A DNA stretch of 64,000 bases from Streptomyces olivaceus (GTDB lineage Bacteria > Actinomycetota > Actinomycetes > Streptomycetales > Streptomycetaceae): positions 186,001-250,000 of the forward strand of contig NZ_JOFH01000014.1 in assembly GCF_000721235.1 (NCBI RefSeq). Direction: 5' to 3'. Numbering within the stretch: the first letter of the stretch is position 1; the number at the start of each line of letters is the position of its first letter. The notes beneath the pieces are model-generated. The model made no database searches. It saw only the letters and a program-made list of their open reading frames with translations, and was not told where the DNA came from. The translations under genes were made by a program, and so were the position numbers. Of this stretch, positions 21,260 through 30,377 are shown one piece after another.

Positions 21260-24200
21260 ATGTTTCACGTGAAACCCATCGATCCACGTCTTCTGCGGTA
21301 CGCCCGTGCCACCCGGCTCTTCCTGGCGGCCGTCGTCGCTCTGGGCGCCGCCGGGGCCGGACTGCTCGTAGCCCAGGCGATGCTCGTCGCCGAGGTGGTG
21401 GTGGGCGCCTTCCAGCAGGACATGACGGCGGCCGGACTGCGCACTCCCCTGCTGCTGTTGGTGGCCGTGGCCTGCGGCCGGGCACTGGTCGGCTGGCTCA
21501 CCGAGCTGGCCGCGCACCGGGCGAGCGCGGCGGTGAAGTCGGAGCTGCGGGGCCGGCTGCTGGAGCGGGCCACCGCGCTCGGTCCCGGCGGGCGGGCGGG
21601 CCTGCCGACCGGCTCGCTGGTCGCCCTGGCCACCCGGGGCGTCGACGCCCTCGACGACTACTTCTCGCGCTACCTGCCTCAGCTGGGCCTCGCGGTGGTC
21701 GTTCCGGTGGCGGTGCTCGCCCGCGTCGTCACCGAGGACTGGGTGTCGGCGGCGATCATCGTCGGGACGCTGCCGCTCATCCCGGTCTTCATGGTGCTGA
21801 TCGGCTGGGCCACCCAGTCCCGGATGGACCGGCAGTGGCGGCTGCTCTCCCGGCTGTCCGGGCACTTCCTGGACGTGGTCGCGGGACTGCCGACGCTGAA
21901 GGTGTTCGGCCGGGCCAAGGCGCAGGCGGAGTCGATCAAGCGCATCACGGGCGCATACCGGCAGGCGACCATGCGGACCCTGCGGATCGCCTTCCTGTCC
22001 TCGTTCGCCCTCGAACTGCTCGCCACGCTGTCCGTGGCGCTCGTCGCCGTCACCATAGGCATGCGGCTCGTGCACGGGGACATGGCCCTGTACGACGGCC
22101 TGGTCGTGCTGATCCTCGCCCCCGAGGCCTATCTGCCCCTGCGCCAGGTGGGTGCCCAGTACCACGCGGCGGCCGAGGGGCTCGCCGCCGCCGAGGAGAT
22201 CTTCTCGGTACTGGAGCGGCCCGTCCCGGCGTCGGGCACCGGCCCGGTTCCGGCGGACGGCTCCCTGTCCTTCGAGGGTGTCACCGTCCGATATCCCGGG
22301 CGTACGGCGGACGCCGTCACCGGGGCGAGCTTCACCGTCGAGCCCGGAGAGACGGTGGCGCTCGTCGGACCGAGCGGGGCGGGCAAGTCCACGCTGCTCG
22401 GCGCCCTCCTGGGCTTCGTGGCCCCGTCCGGGGGACGCGTCCGGGTCGGCGGCGCCGATCTCTCCTCGCTCGACTTGGCCCAGTGGCACGCCCGGGTCGC
22501 CTGGGTGCCGCAGCACCCTCACCTCTACGCCGGCACCATCGACGAGAACGTGCGGCTGGCCCGGCCCGACGCCGACGGCCCCGCCGTACGCCGGGCGCTG
22601 CGGGACGCGGGCGCGCTGGAGTTCGTGGACGCGCTGCCCGAGGGCGCGGCGACCGTGCTCGGGGAGGACGGCGCCGGGCTCTCCGCCGGGCAGCGGCAAC
22701 GGCTCGCGCTGGCCCGGGCCTTCCTCGCGGACCGTCCGGTGCTGTTGCTCGACGAGCCGACGGCGGCCCTGGACGGTGCCACCGAGGCCGAGGTGGTGGC
22801 CGCGGTGCGCAGGCTGGCGGAGGGGCGGACGGTGCTGCTCGTGGTGCACCGCCCGGCGCTGCTCGAGGTGGCCGACCGGGTGGTGCGGCTGCCGGAGCAG
22901 GCCGCGGCGACGCCCTCCGGCGGCGCCGGGCCGGCCACCGCCGGGCAGGCCCCCGCGGTCTCCGCGCCGGTTCCCCTCGCCGATGCGGACCCCTCGGCGG
23001 GGCCGGCGGACTCGACGGGGGCGGTGCGGGCCCGGGGTGGCGTCCTCACCAGGGTGCGTGCCATGTCCGCGGTCCGGCGCGGGCGGCTCGGTCTGGGGCT
23101 GCTGCTCAGCAGTCTGGCTCTGGGCAGCGCCGTGGGCCTGATGGCCACTTCCGGGTACCTCATCTCGCGGGCCTCCGAGCAGCCGCCGGTGCTGTACCTG
23201 ATGGTTGCCGTGACCGCGACGCGCGCCTTCGGCATCGGGCGGGCGGTGTTCCGTTACGCCGAGCGGCTCGTGTCGCACGACGCCGTGCTGCGGATGCTGG
23301 CCGACACCCGGGTCGCCGTGTACCGGCGGCTGGAGCGGGTGGCACCCGCGGGGCTGCACCGCAGCCGCCGGGGCGACCTGTTGTCCCGCCTCGTCGCGGA
23401 CGTGGACGCGTTGCAGGACTACTGGCTTCGCTGGCTGCTGCCCGCGGGCGCCGCGGTGCTCGTCTCGGCCGCGTCGGTCGGATTCACTGCCTGGCTGCTG
23501 CCGGCGGCCGGTGCGGTGCTCGCCGCCGGCCTGCTGGCCGCCGGGGCGGGAGTCCCGCTGGTCACGGGGGCCGTGGCGCGACGGGCCGAGCGCAGGCTGG
23601 CGCCCGCTCGGGGCGTGCTCGCCACCCGGGTGACCGACCTGCTCACCGGAACCGCCGAGCTGACCGTGGCCGGTGCCCTGCCCGAGCGGACCGCCGGGGC
23701 ACGCCGGGCCGACGGCGTCCTCACCCGGATCGCCGCACGAGCCGCCGCGGCCACCGCGCTCGGCGACGGACTCACCGCGCTGGTCTCGGGTTTGACGGTG
23801 GCGGGCGCCTCCCTGGTCGGCGTCCAGGCGGTCGCGGACGGCCGGCTCGCCGGCGTCGCCCTGGCCGTCGTCGTACTGACCCCACTGGCCGCCTTCGAGG
23901 CCGTACTCGGGCTGCCGCTCGCCGTGCAGTACCGGCAGCGCGTGCGCAGGAGCGCCGAGCGCGTGTACGAGGTGCTCGACGCGAGTGCGGAGGTCCGGGA
24001 GCCGGAAACGCCCCGGCAGGCGCCCGCCTCGCCGTTCCCCGTGGTCCTCCGGGGACTCGCCGCACGGCATCCGGGGCAGGCCCGGGACGCCCTGGCAGGA
24101 GTGGACCTGACGCTGACGCGAGGACGCCGCGTCGCCGTCGTCGGACCCTCCGGCTCCGGCAAGACGACGCTGGCCCAGGTGCTGCTGCGTTTCCTCGATC

Positions 24201-24784
24201 CGGATGCGGGCTCCTGCACCCTGGCCGGTGTGGACGCCCGCGCCCTGGCCGGTGACGACGTGCGGCGGCTCGTCGGGCTGTGCGCCCAGGACGCCCACCT
24301 CTTCGACAGCTCGGTGCGTGAGAATCTGCTGCTGGCCAGGAAGGACGCCACGGAGGGCGAGGTGCGCGACGTGCTCGCGCGGGCCCGGCTCCTCGACTGG
24401 GCCGACAGCCTGCCCGACGGCCTGGACACCCTGGTCGGCGAGCACGGGGCCCGGCTGTCCGGCGGTCAGCGCCAACGCCTTGCCCTGGCCAGGGCCCTGC
24501 TCGCCGACTTCCCCGTGCTCGTGCTCGACGAGCCCGCCGAGCATCTCGACCTGCCGACCGCCGACGCGCTCACGGCCGATCTGCTGGCCGCCACCGAGGG
24601 CCGCACGACCCTGCTGATCACGCACCGGCTGGCGGGTCTGCGGGCCGTGGACGAGGTGGTCGTGCTGGACCGGGGCCGAGTCGTACAGCGAGGTCCGTAC
24701 GCGGAGCTGGCGGCCGTACCGGGGCCGCTGAGGGACATGGCCGAGCGGGAGGCGGCGGCGGAGACGCCGGCGGGCGTCGGCTGA
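21260..24784 (+). CDS. cydDC: Fused CydD-CydC ABC exporter for cytochrome bd assembly
   Basis: A 1174-residue protein joining two complete ABC half-transporters. The CydD half has six helices (about 15-330), Walker A GPSGAGKST (about 371-379), signature LSAGQ and LLLDEPTAALD. A Pro/Ala linker (about 550-595) follows, then the CydC half with six helices, Walker A GPSGSGKTT (about 964), LSGGQ and LVLDEPAEHLD. The E. coli pair exports glutathione and cysteine to support heme insertion into CydAB. Fused forms are usual in actinobacteria. ATG 21260 follows GGGAGG. Its first codons are the parS site. Confidence 0.95.
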   Translation: MFHVKPIDPRLLRYARATRLFLAAVVALGAAGAGLLVAQAMLVAEVVVGAFQQDMTAAGLRTPLLLLVAVACGRALVGWLTELAAHRASAAVKSELRGRLLERATALGPGGRAGLPTGSLVALATRGVDALDDYFSRYLPQLGLAVVVPVAVLARVVTEDWVSAAIIVGTLPLIPVFMVLIGWATQSRMDRQWRLLSRLSGHFLDVVAGLPTLKVFGRAKAQAESIKRITGAYRQATMRTLRIAFLSSFALELLATLSVALVAVTIGMRLVHGDMALYDGLVVLILAPEAYLPLRQVGAQYHAAAEGLAAAEEIFSVLERPVPASGTGPVPADGSLSFEGVTVRYPGRTADAVTGASFTVEPGETVALVGPSGAGKSTLLGALLGFVAPSGGRVRVGGADLSSLDLAQWHARVAWVPQHPHLYAGTIDENVRLARPDADGPAVRRALRDAGALEFVDALPEGAATVLGEDGAGLSAGQRQRLALARAFLADRPVLLLDEPTAALDGATEAEVVAAVRRLAEGRTVLLVVHRPALLEVADRVVRLPEQAAATPSGGAGPATAGQAPAVSAPVPLADADPSAGPADSTGAVRARGGVLTRVRAMSAVRRGRLGLGLLLSSLALGSAVGLMATSGYLISRASEQPPVLYLMVAVTATRAFGIGRAVFRYAERLVSHDAVLRMLADTRVAVYRRLERVAPAGLHRSRRGDLLSRLVADVDALQDYWLRWLLPAGAAVLVSAASVGFTAWLLPAAGAVLAAGLLAAGAGVPLVTGAVARRAERRLAPARGVLATRVTDLLTGTAELTVAGALPERTAGARRADGVLTRIAARAAAATALGDGLTALVSGLTVAGASLVGVQAVADGRLAGVALAVVVLTPLAAFEAVLGLPLAVQYRQRVRRSAERVYEVLDASAEVREPETPRQAPASPFPVVLRGLAARHPGQARDALAGVDLTLTRGRRVAVVGPSGSGKTTLAQVLLRFLDPDAGSCTLAGVDARALAGDDVRRLVGLCAQDAHLFDSSVRENLLLARKDATEGEVRDVLARARLLDWADSLPDGLDTLVGEHGARLSGGQRQRLALARALLADFPVLVLDEPAEHLDLPTADALTADLLAATEGRTTLLITHRLAGLRAVDEVVVLDRGRVVQRGPYAELAAVPGPLRDMAEREAAAETPAGVG
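21262..21275. other. parS site overlapping the cydDC start codon
   Basis: A perfect GTTTCACGTGAAAC begins on the G of the cydDC ATG (21260-21262), so the site encodes the first residues FHVK of the protein. It lies 46 bases from the parS centred in the palindrome at 21206-21239. Confidence 0.93.
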
Positions 24785-24864
24785 CCGGCCGCAGCCCGCC
24801 CTGCTTCACGAGATGCTCCTGAATCCGACTTTCCCTATCAAAAGGTGCTCATTAGGCTCTGGGT

Positions 24865-26547
24865 ATGGCCCCGGTCCCGCCTCCCGGTCCGCCGTCGCTC
24901 CCCGAGGGGGCCTCGGCCGAGTTCCTGGCGCGGGTGCCGAAACTGCTGGACGCGATGCGCTCCGTCGGTGGCGGACGGGAGCTGCGCTCCACGCTGAGCC
25001 GGATCTGCGAGACGGCCGCCGACCTCACCGGAGCCCGCTGCGCGGCGCTCGGCGTACTCGACGAGGACGGCGACGGGCTGGCCGACTTCGTCCACCACGG
25101 GCTCGACGAGGCGACCGCTCGGCGCGCCGGCCACCTGCCCGGCGGACGCAAGGGCCTGCTCGGGGCCCTCGTCACCGACCCGGAGCCGGTCCGGTCCACC
25201 GGCCCGCCGGGGAACCCGGGCGCGGGCGGCTCCCCCGAGCACCGGCCTCCGACGCGGAGCTTCCTCGGCGTGCCCGTCAAGGCGCGGGGGCAGACGTTTG
25301 GCCATCTCTACCTGACCGGCAAGCACGCGGCAGAGCCGTTCAACGACTACGACCTCGCCATGGTCCGGGTCCTGGCCACGGAGGCGGGCCTCGCCATCGG
25401 CAACGTGCGCCTGCACGAGGCCGCCCAGCAGCGGGAACGCTGGATCGACGGGTCGGTCGCCGTCACCACCGCGCTGCTGGCCGGCGGCGACACCGACGAC
25501 GCCCTCCAGGAGGTCGCCGAGCAGGCACGCCGGCTCTCCGGAGCGGCCGCCGGGATCGTGCTGCTGCCGGCGGACGGGGGCGGCCTGGAGATCGCGGCCG
25601 TCGCCGCACCCCACCGTACGAACTCCCTCGGCGTGGTCATTCCGCCGGAGAACGGCATCGTGGCCGAACTCCTCTCCGGGCGCCCGCTGTTCGTGGACGA
25701 CGCGGCCACCGACCCGCGGCTGGAGGCCGGTCCGGTGCGCGCCTACGGGCCGATCATGCTGCTGCCGCTGTGCCGGGACGGGCGGGTCCTCGGCGGCCTC
25801 GTCATGCCCCGGGCGCGGGGAGAACGGCCGTTCACGCGCACGGAGCGCGCGCTCGGTCACCAGTTCGCCTCGCAGGCCGCGCTGGCGCTGACCATGGCCG
25901 ACGCCCAGCGCGACCGCGAACGGCTGGCCGTGTTCGAGGACCGGGACCGGATCGCCAGGGACCTGCACGACCTCGTCATCCAGCGGCTGTTCGCCACGGG
26001 GATGATGCTGGGGAGCGCTCAGCGCAGGGCGGCCGTGCCCGAGGTGCGCGACGGAGTCGGCGACGCCGTGGACGAGCTCGACGTCACCATCCAGGAGATC
26101 CGCTCGGCGATCTTCGCGCTCCAGCAGCCCGCCGAGGCGCCGGCCGGTCTGCGCACCCGCGTGCTGCGGGAGATCAGCATGGCCGCCGTGCCGCTGGGCT
26201 TCACACCCTCGCACCGTTTCACCGGCCCGGTCGACACCGCGGTCGGGGACCTGACCGGCAAGAACCTGATCGCCGCGCTGCGCGAGACCCTGTCCAACGC
26301 CTTCCGGCACGCCCACGCCACCAGGATCGAGGTGGCCGTGGACGCGACGGCGGTGCTGCCGGACGGTCGGCGGGGTGTCCGGCTGACCGTCTCGGACGAC
26401 GGTGTCGGCGTTCCCGAGGGTGGCCGGCGCAGCGGTCTGCACAATCTGCGGCGCCGTGCCGAGAGCGTGGGAGGGGCCAGCCGTCTCGGTCCCGGCATCG
26501 CGGCGGACGGCGGCGGCACGACGGTGCAGTGGGAGGCACCCTACTGA
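24865..26547 (+). CDS. Orphan sensor histidine kinase with two GAF domains
   Basis: A 560-residue cytoplasmic kinase. GAF domains lie at about 40-190 and 205-345, like the heme-binding DevS/DosT kinases of mycobacteria. The HisKA_3 dimerisation helix holds the phospho-acceptor His368 in DRIARDLHDLVIQRLF, and the HATPase domain shows the N-box ETLSNAFRHAHA, then DDGVGVP and SGLHNLRRRAE. No response regulator is adjacent. Its place after the cyd operon suggests sensing of redox state or oxygen, but no heme-ligand His can be proven. It starts 80 bases after cydDC without a clear ribosome site. Confidence 0.88.
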   Translation: MAPVPPPGPPSLPEGASAEFLARVPKLLDAMRSVGGGRELRSTLSRICETAADLTGARCAALGVLDEDGDGLADFVHHGLDEATARRAGHLPGGRKGLLGALVTDPEPVRSTGPPGNPGAGGSPEHRPPTRSFLGVPVKARGQTFGHLYLTGKHAAEPFNDYDLAMVRVLATEAGLAIGNVRLHEAAQQRERWIDGSVAVTTALLAGGDTDDALQEVAEQARRLSGAAAGIVLLPADGGGLEIAAVAAPHRTNSLGVVIPPENGIVAELLSGRPLFVDDAATDPRLEAGPVRAYGPIMLLPLCRDGRVLGGLVMPRARGERPFTRTERALGHQFASQAALALTMADAQRDRERLAVFEDRDRIARDLHDLVIQRLFATGMMLGSAQRRAAVPEVRDGVGDAVDELDVTIQEIRSAIFALQQPAEAPAGLRTRVLREISMAAVPLGFTPSHRFTGPVDTAVGDLTGKNLIAALRETLSNAFRHAHATRIEVAVDATAVLPDGRRGVRLTVSDDGVGVPEGGRRSGLHNLRRRAESVGGASRLGPGIAADGGGTTVQWEAPY

Positions 26548-26668
26548 GCGGTGGCAGCGTCCGTTGCCCCGTGTGCAGCAGCCGGGCTGCCCCGTGTGCA
26601 GCAACAGGTCACCCATACGCACGACGTGGACGAGACCGTGTGCCCTCTCTGGGTCCACGATCACTGAC

Positions 26669-27709
26669 ATGCGCTCAACCCGCCGCCACCCGCTGCTCGT
26701 TCCGGCACTGCTGTGCGCACTCGCCGTCCTGGCGGCCCGTCCCGCCGACGGGGACGGCGGGCCAGGTGCGACTCCCGGACCGCAGGTGGCGCGGCTGTAC
26801 GAGGAAGCGGCCGACACGACCCGGCAGTACGAACAGGGCCGGCGCGAGGCCGAGGCGCAGCGGTCGAAGGCGTTGGAGTACGAGAAGCGGCTGGACCGGG
26901 AGCGACGGAAGATCGACGCCATGCACGAGGACCTGGGCCGGATCGCCCGTGCCCAGTACCGCGGTACCGAAGGGCTGCCCCTCACCGCGCGGGTGCTCCT
27001 CTCCGACAGCCCGGAAGAACTGCTGCGCGGCCAGCGGGTCGTCTCCCGGGCCAACCTGGCCGTGAACCGGGCCATCGGCAGGAGCCTGCGGGCGCAGGAC
27101 CGGCTCGCCGCCGACGAGGCCCGGGCACAGGCGGCCTGGCAGGGGCTGGAGAAGCGCAACGCCGAGCTGGCGAAGCTCAAGAAGAAGATCGAGGGCAAGC
27201 TGGCGGCGGCGCGTGCGCGCCTGCAGGGAGCGGCGGACGCCTCCGTCACGGCCGGCTCGTGCCCCGGCGCGGTCCGCCTCGACCAGCCGGACGGGCCCGC
27301 CGGCGGGCCCTGGGTGGCACCGGTGGAGACGTACGAGTTGTCGGCGTCCTTCGGCAGCGGTGGTTCGCGGTGGGCGCACCGGCACACCGGCCAGGACTTC
27401 GCGGTGCCGGTGGGTACACCCGTGCGGTCGGTCGGCACGGGCCGGGTGGCGCGGGTGTCCTGCGGTGGTGCCTTCGGCATCCAGGTGGTCGTCCAGCACG
27501 CGGGCGGCTACTACACGCAGTACGCCCATCTCTCGGCGGTCGCCGTCGACCAGGGCGACCGGGTGGAAGCCGGTCGGTGGATCGGCCAGTCGGGCAGCAC
27601 CGGCAACTCCACCGGACCCCACCTGCACTTCGAGGTCCGGGTCACGCCCGACACGGGTTCGGCGCTGGATCCGGTGCCGTGGCTGTCGCAGCGCGGGGTG
27701 CCGCTCTGA
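26669..27709 (+). CDS. Secreted M23-family peptidase with coiled coil
   Basis: A 346-residue protein with a signal peptide (MRSTRRHPLLVPALLCALAV, cut near residue 24), a long coiled coil (about 35-190, rich in Glu, Arg, Lys and Leu) as in EnvC-type activators, and a C-terminal LytM/M23 domain. The zinc motifs HTGQDF (H-x3-D), YAHLS and HLHFEV are complete, so it is likely an active peptidoglycan endopeptidase. ATG 26669 is chosen because it starts the signal peptide. The 120 bases before it contain the phrase GCCCCGTGTGCAGCA twice. Confidence 0.9.
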   Translation: MRSTRRHPLLVPALLCALAVLAARPADGDGGPGATPGPQVARLYEEAADTTRQYEQGRREAEAQRSKALEYEKRLDRERRKIDAMHEDLGRIARAQYRGTEGLPLTARVLLSDSPEELLRGQRVVSRANLAVNRAIGRSLRAQDRLAADEARAQAAWQGLEKRNAELAKLKKKIEGKLAAARARLQGAADASVTAGSCPGAVRLDQPDGPAGGPWVAPVETYELSASFGSGGSRWAHRHTGQDFAVPVGTPVRSVGTGRVARVSCGGAFGIQVVVQHAGGYYTQYAHLSAVAVDQGDRVEAGRWIGQSGSTGNSTGPHLHFEVRVTPDTGSALDPVPWLSQRGVPL

Positions 27710-27740
27710 CGTTCCTCGCCGACGGCTGCGGAGGGCGGGC

Positions 27741-28628
27741 TCAGGGCAGCTGCGCCAGCATCTGCTCGATCACGACGGCGACGCCGTCGTCGTTGTTGGC
27801 GACCGTCTGCCCCGAAGCGGCGGCGACCACGTCCGGGTGCGCGTTGCCCATCGCGTACGACCGGCCCGCCCAGGTGAGCATCTCCACGTCGTTCGGCATG
27901 TCGCCGAACGCGACGACCTCGTCGTGGGAGATGCCGCGCTCGGCGCAGCAGAGGGCGAGCGTACTGGCCTTGGAGACGTCCGGGCCGCTGATCTCCAGCA
28001 GGGCGCCGGGGCTGGAGCGGGTGACGTTGGCGCGGTCGCCGACGGCGAGGCGGGCCAGCGTCAGGAAGCCGTCCGGGTCCAGCTCGGGGTGGAAGGCGAG
28101 GATCTTCAGGACCGGCTCGGTGGTCCCTCGGCCGTCCGGCGCCAGGAGCTCCTCGGCGGGCAGGAGGTCGTCGGGGACCTCCAGGTGCATCTTCGGGTAG
28201 GCGGGCTCCTGGTGGAAGCCGTAGGTCTGCTCGACCGCGTAGACCGTGCCGGGTGCCGCCTCGCGCAGCAGCCGTACGGCGTCCAGCGCGTTCTCCCTCG
28301 GCAGTTCGCGGACCTTCACGAACCGGTGCGCGTCCGGGCCGCCGTGCAGGTCGACGACGGCTGCGCCGTTGCCGCAGATGGCGAGGCCGTGCCCGTGGAC
28401 ATGGGCGCTGACGACGTCCATCCAGCGGGCGGGACGGCCCGTGACGAAGAAGACCTCGATGCCCGCCTGCTCCGCGGCGGCCAGCGCGGCGACCGTACGC
28501 GGGGAGACCGACTTGTCGTCGCGCAGCAGCGTGCCGTCGAGGTCGGTGGCGATCAGCCGCGGGCGAGTGGCGGCGGCCGGGGGCTCGGGCTGTCGGGTCG
28601 CTGAGGTCACCCGGTCATTGTCACGCAT
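27741..28628 (-). CDS. Cof-type HAD-superfamily phosphatase
   Basis: A 295-residue phosphatase of the Cof/HAD-IIB group. Motif [11 protein letters not shown] lies near the N-terminus, motif II is FVTGRPARW, motif III is the Lys of SKAST, and motif IV GDMPNDVEML comes near the C-terminus. These enzymes remove phosphate from sugar phosphates, cofactors or pyrimidine intermediates; the substrate is unknown. A second copy lies at 36605-37435. ATG 28628 is used, with GTG 28610 possible. It starts 48 bases after the stop of the oxidoreductase upstream on the same strand. Confidence 0.88.
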   Translation of the reverse strand: MRDNDRVTSATRQPEPPAAATRPRLIATDLDGTLLRDDKSVSPRTVAALAAAEQAGIEVFFVTGRPARWMDVVSAHVHGHGLAICGNGAAVVDLHGGPDAHRFVKVRELPRENALDAVRLLREAAPGTVYAVEQTYGFHQEPAYPKMHLEVPDDLLPAEELLAPDGRGTTEPVLKILAFHPELDPDGFLTLARLAVGDRANVTRSSPGALLEISGPDVSKASTLALCCAERGISHDEVVAFGDMPNDVEMLTWAGRSYAMGNAHPDVVAAASGQTVANNDDGVAVVIEQMLAQLP

Positions 28629-28676
28629 ATGCGTGCACGACCGTGCACCGGTCCGCACATATGTGAGCTACGGCTC

Positions 28677-29582
28677 TCACATCCCCAACTGGGCGGGAGC
28701 CTCCATGGCGATCCGCTCGAAGATCTTCTCGTCCGCCGTGAAGTCCGAGTCGGCGATCGGCCAGTGCACCGCCAACTCGGTGAACCCCAGTTCCCGGTGC
28801 CGGCCGGCGAAGTCCACGAACGCGTCCACGGACTCCAGCGGACGACCGCGGTCCGGGGTGAAGCCGGTGAGCAGAACCCGGTCCAGTTCGCCCACGTCGC
28901 GGCCGATGGCGGCGCAGGCGTCGGCCAGCCGGTCGCCCTGGTCCCGCAGCGCCCGGTCCGACTGCTCGGGGGTGCCGCTCTCGTACAGCTTCGGGTCACC
29001 GGTGGTCACCCATGCCTGTCCGTACCGTGCGGCGAGCCGCAGCCCGCGCGGGCCGGTCGCGGCCACCGCGAACGGCAGCCGGGGCCGCTGCACGCACCCC
29101 GGGATGTTGCGTGCCTCGTGCGCCGAGTAGAAGTCGCCCTCGTACGAGACGGCGTCCTCCGTCAGCAGACGGTCGAGCAGGGGCAGGAACTCGGCGAACC
29201 GGTCGGCACGCTCCCGCGGAGTCCAGGGCTCCTGGCCGAGCGCGGTGGCGTCGAAGCCCGTGCCGCCCGCGCCTATGCCGAGGGTGACGCGGCCGCCGGA
29301 GATGTCGTCGAGGGAGATGAGCTCCTTGGCGAGCGTCACCGGGTGGCGGAAATTGGGGGAGGTCACCAGAGTGCCGAGCCGCAGCCGCTCGGTGACGGCC
29401 GCCGCGGCGGTGAGCGTCGGCACGGCGCCGAACCACGGGCCGTCGCGGAAACTCCGCCAGGACAGGTGGTCGTAGGTGTACGCGGTGTGGAAACCGAGCT
29501 GCTCGGCTCGCGCCCAGGGCGTACGGCCGCCCTCGTGCCAGCGGCGGTACGGGAGGATCACGGTGCTCAGACGCAGACTCAT
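28677..29582 (-). CDS. LLM-class F420-dependent oxidoreductase
   Basis: A 301-residue luciferase-like TIM-barrel oxidoreductase. It shows the family pattern: a barrel start MSLRLSTVILPYRRW, the stretch LRLGTLVTSPNFRHPVTLAKELISLDDISGGRVTLGIGAGG, and WTPRERADRFAEFLPLLD. The cofactor is probably F420H2 rather than FMN, judging from the actinobacterial setting, which is inference. The substrate is not known. The ATG at 29582 is chosen over the one at 29618 because the barrel begins there. A perfect ParB site lies 30 bases upstream. Confidence 0.85.
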   Translation of the reverse strand: MSLRLSTVILPYRRWHEGGRTPWARAEQLGFHTAYTYDHLSWRSFRDGPWFGAVPTLTAAAAVTERLRLGTLVTSPNFRHPVTLAKELISLDDISGGRVTLGIGAGGTGFDATALGQEPWTPRERADRFAEFLPLLDRLLTEDAVSYEGDFYSAHEARNIPGCVQRPRLPFAVAATGPRGLRLAARYGQAWVTTGDPKLYESGTPEQSDRALRDQGDRLADACAAIGRDVGELDRVLLTGFTPDRGRPLESVDAFVDFAGRHRELGFTELAVHWPIADSDFTADEKIFERIAMEAPAQLGM

Positions 29583-29611
29583 GCTCTTGACCCTAAGCGG
29601 CGCCGGCCACG

Positions 29612-29625
29612 GTTTCACGTGAAAC
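29612..29625. other. parS site upstream of the LLM oxidoreductase
   Basis: A perfect GTTTCACGTGAAAC, about 30 bases upstream of the minus-strand start at 29582. It lies in the gap to kptA and interrupts no gene, if the ATG at 29582 is correct. Confidence 0.92.
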
Positions 29626-29717
29626 AGCCGGTGGTGTCACCGCGGGCGGCGCCTCGCGCCGGCTCTCGTGACGGCGTTCGTTCTCGACGTCGACTCCGTG
29701 GCACCGGTCGTGTGACG

Positions 29718-30326
29718 TCAGTGCCCGGAGGGGAAGCGGAGGTAGCGCGGTGGCACGGCCGCCGTCAGCCAGACCCCGTTCGCGCTGACGCGGAAGACGA
29801 GGCCGTCGCGGTGCATGGTGGCGGCGTCCACCGGCAGCACGACCGGTCGGCCGCGGCGCGCGCCGACCCGGGTCGCAGTCTCGCGGTCCGGGGAGAGGTG
29901 CACGTCGTGCCGGTTCATCGGCCGCAGCCCCTCGGCCCGGATCGCGTCCAGGTGCCGGGACACGGTCCCGTGGTAGAGGTACGGCGGCGGCGCGGCCGCG
30001 GGCAGCGCGAGGTCCACCTCGATGCTGTGGCCCTGGTTGGCACGGATGCGGCTGCCCCGGATCGCGAAGCGCCGTTTGTCGTTGGTGGCGACCACGTGGT
30101 CGAGTTCGGCCCGGGTGAAACGGAAGCCGTGTGCGGCCGCCGCGGCGATGAGCGTGTCGATCTCGACCCAGCCGGCCGCGTCCGGCGTCAGGCCGATGAG
30201 GTCCGGTCGATGGCGCAGGTGCTTCGACAGGTACTTGGACACCTTCACAGCGCGTCTGTCGCCCGTGCCATGGCCCGTGTCGCCCGTGCGATCCGTGTCG
30301 TCCACTTGGTGCTGGTGCATGGGCAT
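29718..30326 (-). CDS. kptA: RNA 2'-phosphotransferase KptA/Tpt1
   Basis: A 202-residue enzyme that moves a 2'-phosphate from RNA to NAD+, giving ADP-ribose 1'',2''-cyclic phosphate. The family set of residues can be read: VSKYLSKHLRH (Arg-His), RANQGHS, LYHGT and the later HLSPDRETA and FRVSANGVWL. In yeast it completes tRNA splicing; in bacteria no such splicing exists and the true substrate is unsettled. The N-terminus (about 25 residues) is Asp/His-rich and variable, so the start could be any of several Met or the GTG before VSKYL. Confidence 0.9.
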   Translation of the reverse strand: MPMHQHQVDDTDRTGDTGHGTGDRRAVKVSKYLSKHLRHRPDLIGLTPDAAGWVEIDTLIAAAAAHGFRFTRAELDHVVATNDKRRFAIRGSRIRANQGHSIEVDLALPAAAPPPYLYHGTVSRHLDAIRAEGLRPMNRHDVHLSPDRETATRVGARRGRPVVLPVDAATMHRDGLVFRVSANGVWLTAAVPPRYLRFPSGH

Positions 30327-30377
30327 CAGCCTGCCGAAAGAGACACGCGTCACGCGAACGATTTCACCGGCCAGGTT

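Noticed and set aside
18379..24625. Very long open frames on the minus strand opposite cydA, cydB and cydDC (up to about 1180 codons).
   Set aside because: They are complements of high-GC coding DNA: composition is Arg/Gly/His/Gln-rich without domains, and the plus strand genes are certain.
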